Origin: Nostoc sp. TCL240-02
GTDB lineage: Bacteria > Cyanobacteriota > Cyanobacteriia > Cyanobacteriales > Nostocaceae
NCBI RefSeq assembly: GCF_013343235.1
Contig: NZ_CP040094.1
Location: 4,650,501 to 4,714,500, forward strand
Length of the DNA: 64,000 nucleotides
Direction of reading: 5' to 3'
In this document: positions 42,606-52,270 of the stretch, one piece after another
How positions within the stretch are numbered: position 1 is the stretch's first letter
How the letters are laid out: every line of letters starts with the position of its first letter
Translations under genes and position numbers: made by a program
The notes under the pieces: model-generated
What the model was told of the DNA's origin: nothing
Seen by the model: the letters and a program-made list of their open reading frames with translations, nothing else
The model's database searches: none

Positions 42606-42732
42606 GCAACTATGATCATTGTTGGATTGCTCAGAGACGAAATGCGATATGGCATTTTAGGCAAATCAGTTGTAAATTATGCGATCGCTATAAGCCAAAA
42701 TTTTTATAGATACTCACACAGGTATAGTCAAA

Positions 42733-43707
42733 ATGGATATTAAAAATGGCTTCGTTGGCGCTGTTGGCAACACACCCCTGATTCGCTTAAACAGCTTCAG
42801 TGAAGAAACAGGGTGTGAAATTCTCGCAAAAGCTGAATTTCTTAATCCTGGCGGTTCCGTCAAAGACCGTGCCGCACTTTACATTATCGAAGATGCAGAA
42901 AAAAAAGGTTTACTCAAACCCGGTGGTACTGTTGTAGAAGGAACAGCTGGTAATACTGGCATTGGACTGGCGCATATTTGCAACGCCAAAGGCTACAAAT
43001 GTCTAATTATTATTCCTGATACTCAATCACAAGAAAAAATAGACGCACTGATAGCACTTGGCGCAGAAGTCCGTCGCGTTCCTGCCGTACCCTACAAAGA
43101 CCCAAATAACTACGTCAAGTTATCTGGCAGAGTCGCAGCTGAGTTAGAAAATGCAATTTGGGCAAATCAGTTTGATAACTTAGCCAACCGCCACGCCCAC
43201 TATGAAACCACAGGGCCGGAAATTTGGCAACAGACAGATGGTAAAATAGATGCATGGACAGCTGCAACTGGTACTGCTGGTACTTATGCTGGTGTGGCGT
43301 TGTACTTAAAAGAACAAAATCCAGCAGTTAAATGCGTTGTTGCCGATCCACTGGGTAGCGCACTTTATAGCTACGTCAAAACAGGTGAAATCAATATAGA
43401 AGGAAATTCCATCACCGAAGGTATCGGAAATGGTCGTGTCACAGCCAATATGGAAGGCGCACCTGCTGATGATGCCATTCAAATCGATGACAAAGAAGCT
43501 TTACGGGTAGTTTACCAACTACTGAGGAAAGATGGGCTGTTAATGGGCGGATCAACGGGTATTAATGTTGGCGCTGCTGTCGCCCTAGCAAAGCAGTTAG
43601 GGCCAGGACATACCATTGTCACCATCTTGTGTGATAGTGGTTCCCGCTATCAGTCACGGATATTTAACCCTGAATGGCTAGCCTCAAAAGGACTTTCAAT
43701 AGATTAG
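42733..43707 (+). CDS. cysK: cysteine synthase A family PLP enzyme
   Basis: 324 residues. Makes cysteine from O-acetylserine and sulfide. The PLP lysine is in NPGGSVKDRAALYI (Lys about 44). The substrate loop is EGTAGNTGIGLAHI, and the phosphate-binding loop is AATGTAGTYAGV (instead of the usual GTGGT). GGSTGINVGAAVALA is near the end. The asparagine loop and the SGSRYQSRIFNPEWL C-terminus resemble the cyanobacterial cysteine synthase A/cystathionine-beta-synthase-like group; the exact substrate could differ. It is followed after 59 bp by a ferredoxin-like gene. Confidence 0.85.
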   Translation: MDIKNGFVGAVGNTPLIRLNSFSEETGCEILAKAEFLNPGGSVKDRAALYIIEDAEKKGLLKPGGTVVEGTAGNTGIGLAHICNAKGYKCLIIIPDTQSQEKIDALIALGAEVRRVPAVPYKDPNNYVKLSGRVAAELENAIWANQFDNLANRHAHYETTGPEIWQQTDGKIDAWTAATGTAGTYAGVALYLKEQNPAVKCVVADPLGSALYSYVKTGEINIEGNSITEGIGNGRVTANMEGAPADDAIQIDDKEALRVVYQLLRKDGLLMGGSTGINVGAAVALAKQLGPGHTIVTILCDSGSRYQSRIFNPEWLASKGLSID

Positions 43708-43766
43708 TTATTGGGCATTGGGCATTGGGCATGGGGTATTAGCCTTTGACAAATGACAAATGACAA

Positions 43767-44099
43767 ATGACAAACATAACTCAACCATCAAACTTTCCGA
43801 CAATAGACCAACCCTTTTCTTCTAAATGTGTGCGGGTTTGTCAAAATCGCACTTGCAAAAAGCAAGGTGCAGTCAAAGTATTAGCAGCTTTTGCAGCTTT
43901 GCCAATCCCTGATGTAACAGTAACGGCTAGCAGCTGTTTGGGACAATGTGGCAATGGGGCGATGGTGCTAGTGTTACCCGATATGGTCTGGTATAGCGGC
44001 GTTCAACCGGATGAAGTATCTCTACTGATAGAAAATCATTTGCTAGGTGGTGAAAGAGTCGAACAGATGCTCTATTATCGGTTTCATCCCCAGCAATAA
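43767..44099 (+). CDS. thioredoxin-like [2Fe-2S] ferredoxin
   Basis: 110 residues with the four-cysteine pattern of the thioredoxin-like 2Fe-2S ferredoxins: CVRVCQNRTCKKQGA (C-x(4)-C arrangement within it) and, about 35 residues on, SSCLGQCGNGAMVLVLPD. The C-terminal PDEVSLLIENHLLGG is typical. It carries electrons to an unknown partner. The start ATG lies in an ATGACAA tandem repeat, so the exact start could be one of several; MTNITQPSNF is the shortest and fits best. Confidence 0.85.
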   Translation: MTNITQPSNFPTIDQPFSSKCVRVCQNRTCKKQGAVKVLAAFAALPIPDVTVTASSCLGQCGNGAMVLVLPDMVWYSGVQPDEVSLLIENHLLGGERVEQMLYYRFHPQQ

Positions 44100-44248
44100 A
44101 GCTAAGGGACTGACAAATAAAAAAATATTCAATTATTTATTGTGGGGTGGACATCTTCCGCCCCACAAGATTGGATAATTTATTTCTTGGAGTTCCCTAA
44201 TTAACAATATCAGGGTCTGTAATCTTGTTGACTGAAGTGAGGCATCCA

Positions 44249-45169
44249 ATGAATATCCAACAGCTGCGTCAATCCTTAAAACAAAAGTGGCTTATTTACT
44301 ACAAGCAAAATATTGCCTGGCTGGTCAAAATGCGAATATGGGCCACTTACGATGGTCTGCGCCGTCCTTTGTCCGGTTTTATTTTGGCAACACTGTCTGT
44401 TTTAGAACCCCAGTTTGATGAAATACTTGCTTTTATGCTGGATCTGAATAACGATCCAGATAAAATAGTCTCTGCTTTAGGTCTTAACTTCAATCCTGAC
44501 GAAGAGTTACGTTTAATAAAATCAGAGGATTCTGAGGATTCTATTGATATCAGCCAACTTGAAAGCGAGTCACCAGATGAGAAGCATTTTGAGGATAAAC
44601 ATCTGTCATCGGCTGTAACTGCCAGCAAAATTGCGCTTCATTCTCTTGCCAAGACTCTAGACTCTAACTTGTCTCGTGCCGATCGAGTTGCGCCATCATT
44701 TACAGCTACAACTGAGGTAGTTCGCACACACAAACCTGAGTTGGTAGTTGCATTTGCTACTAAAATTGCTCCAGATACTCCTGTAAAAACGCCAGCCTCC
44801 GGTTTTATAAAGGAATATCAACCAATACGATCGCACTCGACGCTGACAATGACTAGTGAAATCAACAGCAAAGCCAAAACTATGCCATCTGTGGCATTAG
44901 CTACTGAGGTTAAGAGCAACCCGCCATCTGTCCGAGTCCCTGTAGGCGCATTGCTGGCAATTACTACTGAGATTAACAGTAATGGTAAACCAGTGCGATC
45001 GCTAGCAATTACTACTGAGGTTAAAAGTAACGGCAAGCAAGTGAATATTCAACCGCAAGATATTAAGAGCAAAGTGAATTTACCAACCACTAATGCCCGC
45101 AGTTTAGCTTCTTGGGTAGATGAATTTTGTTACGGCACTAGGAATAAAGAAGAAGATATTTTGACTTGA
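44249..45169 (+). CDS. DUF5331-type cyanobacterial protein
   Basis: 306 residues from ATG 44249 (MNIQQLRQSLKQKWLIYY), with GAGG seven bases before it. The first 90 residues are the conserved domain (NIAWLVKMRIWATYDGLRRP; SGFILATLSVLEPQFDEILA), which I recall as DUF5331, restricted to cyanobacteria and without a known role. The rest is acidic and then repetitive, with the word TEVKSNGK/TEINSNGK several times (about 205-275), ending SLASWVDEFCYGT. The repeats look like a disordered linker before a short conserved C-terminal motif. Confidence 0.75.
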   Translation: MNIQQLRQSLKQKWLIYYKQNIAWLVKMRIWATYDGLRRPLSGFILATLSVLEPQFDEILAFMLDLNNDPDKIVSALGLNFNPDEELRLIKSEDSEDSIDISQLESESPDEKHFEDKHLSSAVTASKIALHSLAKTLDSNLSRADRVAPSFTATTEVVRTHKPELVVAFATKIAPDTPVKTPASGFIKEYQPIRSHSTLTMTSEINSKAKTMPSVALATEVKSNPPSVRVPVGALLAITTEINSNGKPVRSLAITTEVKSNGKQVNIQPQDIKSKVNLPTTNARSLASWVDEFCYGTRNKEEDILT

Positions 45170-45174
45170 ATTAC

Positions 45175-46170
45175 TTATGGGTACTCGTGAGAAACAAAGG
45201 GGATTTCTATGACTTCACCCTCACTTTCTCCCACTTGGACTTTTAAGCCTACGCCACCAGCTTTGGTGCGAATGTAACCTAATCCAAAATAACCATCAGC
45301 CGTTTCTGTGTAACTGGTAAGTTTGCCGACCTTTTCGTCTCCTACTGCGATCGCACTTCCAATTGACGCAGGGGCACTGAGACGGATACCCAAAAGGTGT
45401 TGTTTTACACCTTTATATGTATTTAACCGAGCGATGGTTTCTTGCCCAATATAGCAACCTTTAGTAAAAGAAATTGTCTGCCATAAACCAACTTCCAGAG
45501 GATTGTAATCATCTGTGAGTTCAGAATCGGGCGCAGGGCGACCTTGTAAGATTCGCAAAGCATCCCAGGCGCGATCGCTCATCTCTACCGCCCCAACTTC
45601 TAACAATTTGTTCCATACTGTCGCTTTGTCAGTATATGGGAAAGTTAAGGTGTATCCAGGCGCAGCTAGCCCACTACCCACAGCAATCCGCACTCCCTCG
45701 GCGGGAGCAATAGTGTATACTTTGTGACTTCCATAAGGTTGTCCGATGAGTTCGCCAATACCCAACTTTTCTAAAACAGCGTCGCTTCCTGGGCCAATAA
45801 GGCTGAAGGTGTTGGTATATTGTGTGATATCAGATAATTCCACCTTATCGGCAAAGAAAATATATTTATCCAGCCATTCCATGAGATATTGGCGGCGGTT
45901 GGGTGAAACCAGCAAAATTACCGCATCTTCTCTAACGTAGGCGGTGACTAAATCTATTGTTCTGGCTGTGGAAGTGACGAAAACCGTATCACAACCTTGT
46001 CCAGGCTTGAGTATTTTAAAATTGTTAGTACTTTGGTTGTGTAAGAAATTCAGGCGATCGTCACCAGAGACTTTGATGCGTCCCCAAGCGGTGCGATCGC
46101 ATATTGCGACCCCAACTCTGGCAGCTTGGATTGCTGCTGTGTCTTTATCGTCAATTGTAGATGTTGGCAT
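45175..46170 (-). CDS. ygfZ: YgfZ/GcvT-like folate-binding protein
   Basis: 331 residues. The signature FTKGCYIGQETIAR (KGCYxGQE, near residue 232) is that of YgfZ/IBA57 proteins, which use a folate to help assemble or repair certain Fe-S enzymes such as MiaB. Other text (GDDRLNFLHNQSTNNFKIL; WDALRILQGRPAPDSELTDD) is family-typical. It is not the glycine-cleavage T-protein, which is longer and lacks the KGC motif. It is convergent with the DUF5331 gene, only 5 bp apart. Confidence 0.85.
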   Translation of the reverse strand: MPTSTIDDKDTAAIQAARVGVAICDRTAWGRIKVSGDDRLNFLHNQSTNNFKILKPGQGCDTVFVTSTARTIDLVTAYVREDAVILLVSPNRRQYLMEWLDKYIFFADKVELSDITQYTNTFSLIGPGSDAVLEKLGIGELIGQPYGSHKVYTIAPAEGVRIAVGSGLAAPGYTLTFPYTDKATVWNKLLEVGAVEMSDRAWDALRILQGRPAPDSELTDDYNPLEVGLWQTISFTKGCYIGQETIARLNTYKGVKQHLLGIRLSAPASIGSAIAVGDEKVGKLTSYTETADGYFGLGYIRTKAGGVGLKVQVGESEGEVIEIPFVSHEYP

Positions 46171-46377
46171 AGTGATGAGAAGTTGCCCTGTTTTAATGTT
46201 GTTGCACTGGAAATCTTAGCAAATAAGCGTTTCCGGCTTCAATGGCAAAGGGATGAAAGGAATTATGCTGATAGCGATCGCTTAAATTACGGAAAGTACG
46301 TCTTCAGGCATTTATTCATCTGTTGCCGAAGTTAATTGATGCTGCTCCAGAATAGACAAGAATTATCCATGCGTAAC

Positions 46378-47898
46378 CTATGAACTGTAAACAAGAGGTT
46401 GATAATTAGATATGGGTTGTTTAACAACAAGCTTCTCTGTATCTACGCTTCCTTTAGAAATATGCTTTTTCAGCAACTTACCCACAATCGAAATACCTTG
46501 CTCAATTTCCTCTGGCGAGAGACAGAAAGTTAAACGCATCGCTGGATAACCCTGCTTATCAGGGAAAAATGCCGAACCACACGCCAGGTAGACATTTTGT
46601 GCAAAAGCTTCCTTACGAATTGTCCCCATCGGAAAATTATCTGGTAACTGTACCCAGAGAAATAATCCACCCGTGGGAACTGTCCATCGGATTTCTTCAG
46701 GAAAATAACGCTCTAAAGCTTGCAGCATAGTATTACGACTCTGCAGATTCTCTGTGCGGAGTCGGCTGAGGTGACGGCGGTAATGTCCTGAAGCGAGATA
46801 TTCGCTAACTATTGTTTGCGAAATACTAGATGTATGCAAGTCATGAAGCAACTTCCGTTCAATAATTGCCTGATAATGCTTACCTGTAACAACCATATAG
46901 CCAACTCGTAAACCAGGCATTAAAGTTTTAGAAAATGTGCTTAAATAAGTTACCAAATGATTTTTATCTAAAGCTTTAATTGGTGCTGGTACTGCATCAA
47001 AATTTATTCCTTCATAAGCATTATCTTCCAAAATTGGGCACTCATATTTTTCAGCTAATGCTAATAACTGTTGACGATGATTTTGTGTTGTCGTCAATCC
47101 AGTCGGATTGTGAAAAGTACTAATCGTATAAATTAATTTTGGACGGTGGCTATGTAGATATTGCTCTAATAAATCTAAATTCATTCCCTCCGCAGTCATG
47201 GGAATGCCAATAATCTTGGCTCCTAAGTTTTCTAAGATAGAAATTGCACCATAATAAGTGGGAGCTTCCACAATTACCCAATCACCACGTTGGACATAAT
47301 AACTCATAGCTAATGACAACCCTTGCTGAGAGCCATTAGTAATAATTAAATCTTCTGGAAAAACCTCTAATCCTTGATGTACTAGCATCTGAGCAATTTG
47401 TGTACACAGAGTTAGTTGTCCTTGAGGCATTTCATGAGGAAAGAAAATATCAGTATCATCTTGTCTTAACGCTCGTCTGGCAATGAGGTTAATATCTTTT
47501 GGTGGACGAGGATAACCGTAGCCAAAATTAATTATTCCTGGCTGTGTTTGTGCTTGCACCAGTGGAGTGTACATATCATAAAAAGAACACTTTCCTGGTT
47601 TGGTAATTATGACATTTTGGGCTGGAGCAAATTTAGATTCTAGGTTGGCACTCTTGAGAGAAATGCTGCTGACAAAATATCCTGAACCCTGACGAGCAGA
47701 AACAATCCCATCTGCTTCTAAAACGTTATATGCTTCAATAACTGTGAGTTTGTTAACTTGTAAATTCTCTGCCAGAGAGCGGATAGAAGGGAGGCGATCG
47801 CCACTTTTGAGTGCGCCAGATTTAATTAGACGACTGATGCGATCGCGGATCTGCAAATAAATCGGTTTGGGTGACTGCCGTTCTAATAAAATGTTCAT
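46378..47898 (-). CDS. MocR-type GntR regulator with aminotransferase domain
   Basis: 506 residues from ATG 47898 (MNILLERQSPKPIYLQIRDR). An in-frame TTG at 47961 would add 21 residues without family support. The N-terminal GntR winged helix (LPSIRSLAENLQVNKLTVIE) is joined to a class I aminotransferase-like domain with PTYYGAISIL, FHNPTG and the PLP lysine in STFSKTLMPGLRVGY. MocR regulators sense PLP or amino compounds and often act on a divergent gene. Here the divergent gene at 48115 is about 215 bp away, and three AACTGTAC-type sites lie between. The 506-residue length is normal. Confidence 0.87.
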   Translation of the reverse strand: MNILLERQSPKPIYLQIRDRISRLIKSGALKSGDRLPSIRSLAENLQVNKLTVIEAYNVLEADGIVSARQGSGYFVSSISLKSANLESKFAPAQNVIITKPGKCSFYDMYTPLVQAQTQPGIINFGYGYPRPPKDINLIARRALRQDDTDIFFPHEMPQGQLTLCTQIAQMLVHQGLEVFPEDLIITNGSQQGLSLAMSYYVQRGDWVIVEAPTYYGAISILENLGAKIIGIPMTAEGMNLDLLEQYLHSHRPKLIYTISTFHNPTGLTTTQNHRQQLLALAEKYECPILEDNAYEGINFDAVPAPIKALDKNHLVTYLSTFSKTLMPGLRVGYMVVTGKHYQAIIERKLLHDLHTSSISQTIVSEYLASGHYRRHLSRLRTENLQSRNTMLQALERYFPEEIRWTVPTGGLFLWVQLPDNFPMGTIRKEAFAQNVYLACGSAFFPDKQGYPAMRLTFCLSPEEIEQGISIVGKLLKKHISKGSVDTEKLVVKQPISNYQPLVYSS

Positions 47899-47965
47899 TT
47901 TGGCGCACTCGTCAATGACTAAATAATCATCAATACTGGCAATATAAACTATTTCTACCAACTTT

Positions 47966-48048
47966 ACCTAGTACAGTTGAGAGTTTTTTGACTATACCAG
48001 TTGAAATGTGGCTTAACTGTACTAGATCAAATCTGCTAAAACTGTACC
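47966..48048. promoter_or_regulatory. operator cluster for the MocR-type regulator
   Basis: ACCTAGTACAGTT (47966-47978) and AACTGTACTAGAT (48015-48027) are inverted copies agreeing at 12 of 13 positions. A third site, AACTGTACC, lies at 48040-48048 in the same orientation as the second. On the minus strand a TATAGT (about 47990) sits between the inverted pair as a possible -10. The layout fits autoregulation and control of the divergent small gene. Confidence 0.55.
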
Positions 48049-48114
48049 TTCTCAGTCGCCAATTATTACGTGACAGTAAAAGTAATAGTCCATTATTTAT
48101 CAGGTGCTTTCACT

Positions 48115-48330
48115 ATGAATAAATTTAATTTTTTGTTAAATTTACGAAAATATTGGCAACATTTTGTCATTTGGATGGCAAGTGGTTCTGATCTTCAAGT
48201 GTGGCACGAATCAGACTGGCGTGGTAACATTTCTGCTTGGCACGCCTACGATCCAATCACAGGCCGCTCTGCCTGTTTCGGTTCTGAAGAAGAAATACGA
48301 ATTTGGATTGACAAGTGTTATTACAGATAA
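48115..48330 (+). CDS. small conserved hypothetical protein, divergent from MocR gene
   Basis: 71 residues from ATG 48115 (MNKFNFLLNLRKYWQHFVIW). It is rich in Trp (seven) with text DLQVWHESDWRGNISAWHAY and CFGSEEEIRIWIDKCYY. I recall no named family, though short Trp-rich proteins of this look occur in Nostocales. It stands directly downstream of the MocR operator cluster and could be its target. A GTG at 48070 would give a longer form and seems less likely. Confidence 0.55.
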   Translation: MNKFNFLLNLRKYWQHFVIWMASGSDLQVWHESDWRGNISAWHAYDPITGRSACFGSEEEIRIWIDKCYYR

Positions 48331-48393
48331 AAATCCACCTGTTTTAAACGTTTAAAACCCCTACTTAACAGTTTACGCACGAGTATATAGAAT

Positions 48394-48470
48394 AACGAAC
48401 CGCAGAGGAGCCAGTGCGCCCTTGCGGTTCCCCGACTTGTAGCAACTGGCGCGACACAGAGAAATGAGAG
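48394..48470. repeat. dispersed AACGAACCGCAGAGG / GCGCGACACAGAG repeat
   Basis: The gap between the small gene and hyuB starts with AACGAACCGCAGAGGAGCC, matching the terminus of the MITE-like element at 33171. It continues with GTGCGCCCTTGCGGTTCCCC and GGCGCGACACAGAG. This is a dispersed repeat fragment, not a gene. Confidence 0.6.
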
Positions 48471-48507
48471 TTTGAGAGATATTTTACCTAAGCTCTATAA
48501 TTACGAA

Positions 48508-50064
48508 TTACCCAAAGCCTCCTCCTCCAGGAGTTTCTATCACAAAAACATCCCCAGGTTTCATTTCTACTGTTGCTGTGCTGTCTAAATTTTCTTCAAT
48601 TCCATTCTGACGTTGTATCCAGTTGCGTCCAACAATTCCGGTTTCTCCACCATTTAATCCAAAGGGAGGAATAACTCGATGTCCAGAGAGAATATTAGCT
48701 GTCATGGGTTCTAAAAAACGGATGCGACGGACAACTCCATTACCACCAGAATATTTTCCTTTACCACCACTATCAGGACGAAGGCTAAAGCTTTCTAAAA
48801 GTACAGGATAACGGGTTTCTAAAACTTCTGGATCGGTCAAACGGGAGTTCGTCATGTGAGAATGAACACCATCAGTTCCATCAAAATCAATTCCTGCTCC
48901 AGAGCCGCCGCAGATAGTTTCATAATATTGATATTGCTCATTACCAAAAGTAAAATTATTCATCGTTCCTTGAGAAGCGGCCATCACACCTAAAGCGCCA
49001 TATAAAGCATCAACGATGGTTTGAGAAGTTTCTACATTACCGGCCACTACTGCTGCTGGATAAGTTGGATTCAGCATACAGCCGACTGGTATGATAATTT
49101 CTAGAGGGTTAAGACACCCGGCATTAAGTGGAATATTATCATCAACCAAAGTCCGAAAGACATATAAAACTGCGGCTTGAGTCACAGCTTTGGGAGCATT
49201 AAAATTACTATTTAGTTGCTCAGAAGTCCCAGTAAAATCAATGGTAGCACTGCGGCTTTCTTGATGAATTGTAACTTTTACTTTAATTGTTGCTCCATTA
49301 TCCATTTCATAAACAAACGAGCCATCTTTGAGAAGATTGATAGCCTTTCTCACCGACTCCTCGGCATTAGCTTGCACAAACTTCATGTAAACTTGAACAG
49401 TCTCAATTCCGTATTGTGAAACCATTTTATAAAGTTCTTGTCCTCCCCGTTTATTTGCGGCAATTTGTGCTTTAAAATCAGCGATATTTTGGTCAGAGTT
49501 ACGGGCAGGATAAGTATGATTTAAGAGGTGCTGTCTTACTGAGGTTTCTAACAAATTTCCCTCTTCAACTAAGAGAAAATTATCAAATAGAATTCCTTCT
49601 TCTTCTACTGTAGTACTGTGGGGAGGCATTGAACCGGGAGTAATTCCACCGATATCTGCTTGGTGTCCGCGAGAAGCAACAAAAAAGAGGGGCATGGGAC
49701 ATGGATTATTCTCCCCAATTTCCAAAAATATAGGAGTAATTGCAGTGACATCAGGAAGGTGCGTTCCGCCGTTATAGGGGTTATTAGAGAGATAGACATT
49801 TCCTGGTTTTAGGGTGTCGCCTTTGTCGTTAATTAAACTGCGAACACTTTCACTCATAGAACCTAAATGTACAGGAATATGGGGAGCATTTGCCACTAAT
49901 AATCCCGATGAGTCAAAAATAGCACAGGAAAAATCTAACCTTTCTTTGATATTCACAGATGTTGCTGTGTTTTGTAAAACAATCCCCATTTGTTCGGCGA
50001 TAAATTGGTAGAGATTTTTAAATATTTCCAAGCGGACGGGATCGGATTGAGATGTTGTGTACAT
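48508..50064 (-). CDS. hyuB: hydantoinase B/5-oxoprolinase beta-type subunit
   Basis: 518 residues of the HyuB family: AEQMGIVLQNTATSVNIKER, DFSCAIFDSSGLLVANAPHI, NDPYNGGTHLPD-like text (LSNNPYNGGTHLPDVTAITP), SRGHQADIGGITPGSMPP and CGGSGAGIDFDGTDGVHSHM. The end FVIETPGGGGFG is the family terminus. With the upstream HyuA it forms an ATP-dependent 5-oxoprolinase or hydantoinase, opening 5-oxoproline to glutamate in glutathione turnover, or acting on a related cyclic amide. It follows hyuA by 41 bp. Confidence 0.88.
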   Translation of the reverse strand: MYTTSQSDPVRLEIFKNLYQFIAEQMGIVLQNTATSVNIKERLDFSCAIFDSSGLLVANAPHIPVHLGSMSESVRSLINDKGDTLKPGNVYLSNNPYNGGTHLPDVTAITPIFLEIGENNPCPMPLFFVASRGHQADIGGITPGSMPPHSTTVEEEGILFDNFLLVEEGNLLETSVRQHLLNHTYPARNSDQNIADFKAQIAANKRGGQELYKMVSQYGIETVQVYMKFVQANAEESVRKAINLLKDGSFVYEMDNGATIKVKVTIHQESRSATIDFTGTSEQLNSNFNAPKAVTQAAVLYVFRTLVDDNIPLNAGCLNPLEIIIPVGCMLNPTYPAAVVAGNVETSQTIVDALYGALGVMAASQGTMNNFTFGNEQYQYYETICGGSGAGIDFDGTDGVHSHMTNSRLTDPEVLETRYPVLLESFSLRPDSGGKGKYSGGNGVVRRIRFLEPMTANILSGHRVIPPFGLNGGETGIVGRNWIQRQNGIEENLDSTATVEMKPGDVFVIETPGGGGFG

Positions 50065-50105
50065 TTTTTATTATTTGTTTAACTTTGATAAATATTAGAT
50101 AGATT

Positions 50106-52211
50106 TTATATGTAGCCTGTTGATAAGCTCTGTAAAATTAGATGATTGCGTTCAGTTAATCTGGCATTCCAGTTAGGTTCAACTACAATTGTGCTAATCT
50201 TTTCAACAACGATCGCAGGCCCATTAATCTTATCTTCTGGTTGTAAATCTTCCCGTCGATAAACAGGGGTTTCATGCCATCTATCATTACTAAACATTCT
50301 CACTATCTCAACAGATGTAGGAGTTTCATCTAAAGGGCGAATCCGAATAATTAAGGGTTCTTCAGGAGTATCCATTTTCTGAATTGCTTCTACTGAGACT
50401 GATTCGACAATTAAGGTTTTTTCTAATTGTATAAAACCATAACGGGATTTATGTTCATTTTCAAATTCTTGTCGCATAGCTATCACATCATCGGCAAAGC
50501 TAACGGTCAATGTAGAGTTAGTCCCTTCATATTTTAATTTAACTTTTTTGACTATTTTTACTTCATTATGTAATTCATCTATTTCATTTCTAGCTTGAGT
50601 TTCTAAATATCCCATTAACTGCTGTAACTTAGGGATTAATACTTCGGTTAAAGGCTGTTCTACTCCTCCTTCTCTAATGGCTCTAACATCAGCTAATCCC
50701 ATTCCATAAGCAGAGAGAACACCAGCATAAGGGTGAAGAAATATTTTTTTCATTCCCAAGGTATCGGCAATTAAACAAGCAACTTGTCCGCCTGCGCCGC
50801 CAAAACAACAAAGCACATATTGGCTGACATCATAACCCCGTTGCAAACTGATTTTTTTAATTGCGTTCGCCATATTTTCTACTGCGATCGCAATAAATCC
50901 AGCCGCTACCTGTTCGGGAGTACAATTATTGAATGTCGCGGCTTGAATATCTTGGGCTAATTGGGTAAATTGCTGAATGACAGTATCTTTATCTAAAGGT
51001 AAATTGCCATCAATTCCAAAAACCGATGGAAAATATTGTGGGTGAATTTTACCTAACATCACATTGGCATCAGTAACCGCTAATGGCCCACCACGTCGAT
51101 AACAAGTAGGCCCAGGATTTGAGCCAGCAGATTGAGGGCCGATACGATAACTAGAACCATCAAAAAAGAGGATGGAACCGCCTCCAGCCGCAATGGTATT
51201 AATTGCTAATACGGGAACTCGCATCCGCGCCCCAGCAATTTCTGAATCTAGTTGTCGTTCATACTCTCCTTTAAAGTGGGCGACATCTGTACTTGTCCCT
51301 CCCATATCAAAAGTGATAACTGAGTCAAAACCTGCTCTTTTACTAGTTTGAATTGCGCCGACAATACCGCCAGCCGGGCCACTCAAGATACTATCTTTGC
51401 CTTGAAATTGTTGGGCTGCAACTAAACCGCCGTCAGATTTCATAAACATTAATTTTACTCCAGGTAACTGACTCGCTATTTGGTTGACATAGCGACGGAG
51501 AATAGGAGTTAAATAAGCATCGACTACTGTTGTATCTCCTCGGCTGACTAATTTCATTAACGGACTAACTTGATGAGATACAGATATTTGTGTAAAGCCA
51601 ATTTCTTGCGCGATTTTGGCTATTTGTTGTTCGTGATTAGGATAGCGATCGCTGTGCATAAAAACAATAGCACAACTCCGAATTCCTGTGTTGTAAACTA
51701 CTTTTAAGTGATTTTTGACTTGTTGAATATCTACAGAGATTAATTCATTTCCATGAGCATCATAACGTTCGTCAATCTCAATCACCTGCTCATAAAGCAT
51801 GGTTGGTAAAACGATATGACGGGCAAAGATGTTAGGACGGTTTTGGTAGCCAATTCGCAGCGCATCTTTAAACCCTTTGGTAATGATAAGAACAACTCTG
51901 TCTCCTTTCCGTTCTAACAACGCATTTGTTGCTACTGTTGTCCCCATTTTTACTACTTCTATTGCTTCAGTAGGAATGAGTTGATTGCCAGAAATGCCCA
52001 TAATATCCCGAATTCCTTGAATGGCTGCATCTTGATATTGTTCGGGATTTTCTGAAAGAAGTTTATAAACTATAATCCATTGCTTTTTAGGCAGAGTCAC
52101 AATTAAAAAACGTTCAGGATGCCTTGACAATCTGTCTATAATTGAATGATTATTAGTAACGGCAACAATATCTGTAAATGTACCACCGCGATCGGCAAAA
52201 ACCTTCAACAT
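50106..52211 (-). CDS. hyuA: hydantoinase A/5-oxoprolinase alpha-type subunit
   Basis: 701 residues with an actin-like ATPase fold. The N-terminal DRGGTFTDIVA is the oxoprolinase hallmark. MGTTVATNALLERKGDRVVL, RGDTTVVDAYLTPILRRYV, SGPAGGIVGAI, FDMGGTSTDVA and FGGAGGQVACLIADTLGM follow in normal order. Cyanobacteria may carry a fused 5-oxoprolinase of about 1200 residues; here the two halves are separate genes in the order A then B. Specificity between 5-oxoproline and hydantoins cannot be read from the sequence. Confidence 0.88.
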   Translation of the reverse strand: MLKVFADRGGTFTDIVAVTNNHSIIDRLSRHPERFLIVTLPKKQWIIVYKLLSENPEQYQDAAIQGIRDIMGISGNQLIPTEAIEVVKMGTTVATNALLERKGDRVVLIITKGFKDALRIGYQNRPNIFARHIVLPTMLYEQVIEIDERYDAHGNELISVDIQQVKNHLKVVYNTGIRSCAIVFMHSDRYPNHEQQIAKIAQEIGFTQISVSHQVSPLMKLVSRGDTTVVDAYLTPILRRYVNQIASQLPGVKLMFMKSDGGLVAAQQFQGKDSILSGPAGGIVGAIQTSKRAGFDSVITFDMGGTSTDVAHFKGEYERQLDSEIAGARMRVPVLAINTIAAGGGSILFFDGSSYRIGPQSAGSNPGPTCYRRGGPLAVTDANVMLGKIHPQYFPSVFGIDGNLPLDKDTVIQQFTQLAQDIQAATFNNCTPEQVAAGFIAIAVENMANAIKKISLQRGYDVSQYVLCCFGGAGGQVACLIADTLGMKKIFLHPYAGVLSAYGMGLADVRAIREGGVEQPLTEVLIPKLQQLMGYLETQARNEIDELHNEVKIVKKVKLKYEGTNSTLTVSFADDVIAMRQEFENEHKSRYGFIQLEKTLIVESVSVEAIQKMDTPEEPLIIRIRPLDETPTSVEIVRMFSNDRWHETPVYRREDLQPEDKINGPAIVVEKISTIVVEPNWNARLTERNHLILQSLSTGYI

Positions 52212-52270
52212 TACTCTGTTTCCTGTATAATCATAAAAAATTACGAAATAGCTCTAATATCCGTTGTCAA

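Larger units (their letters stand above)
41619..42650 (+). repeat. four related intergenic cassettes around small antitoxin-like genes
   Basis: Related segments of about 75-100 bp occur at 41619-41719, 42163-42237, 42486-42566 and, partial, 42612-42650. The shared text runs from ATGATTATTGTTGGATTGCT through GATCGCGCTAATCTTAAA to ACAATATAATCAGCTTATG. Three of them end in an ATG that opens the same short frame: an intact ORF at 42235, a copy stopped after 13 codons at 42564, and a decayed copy (MQSFNFLY, stop) at 41717. So a promoter-plus-start cassette was duplicated in tandem. Confidence 0.75.
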
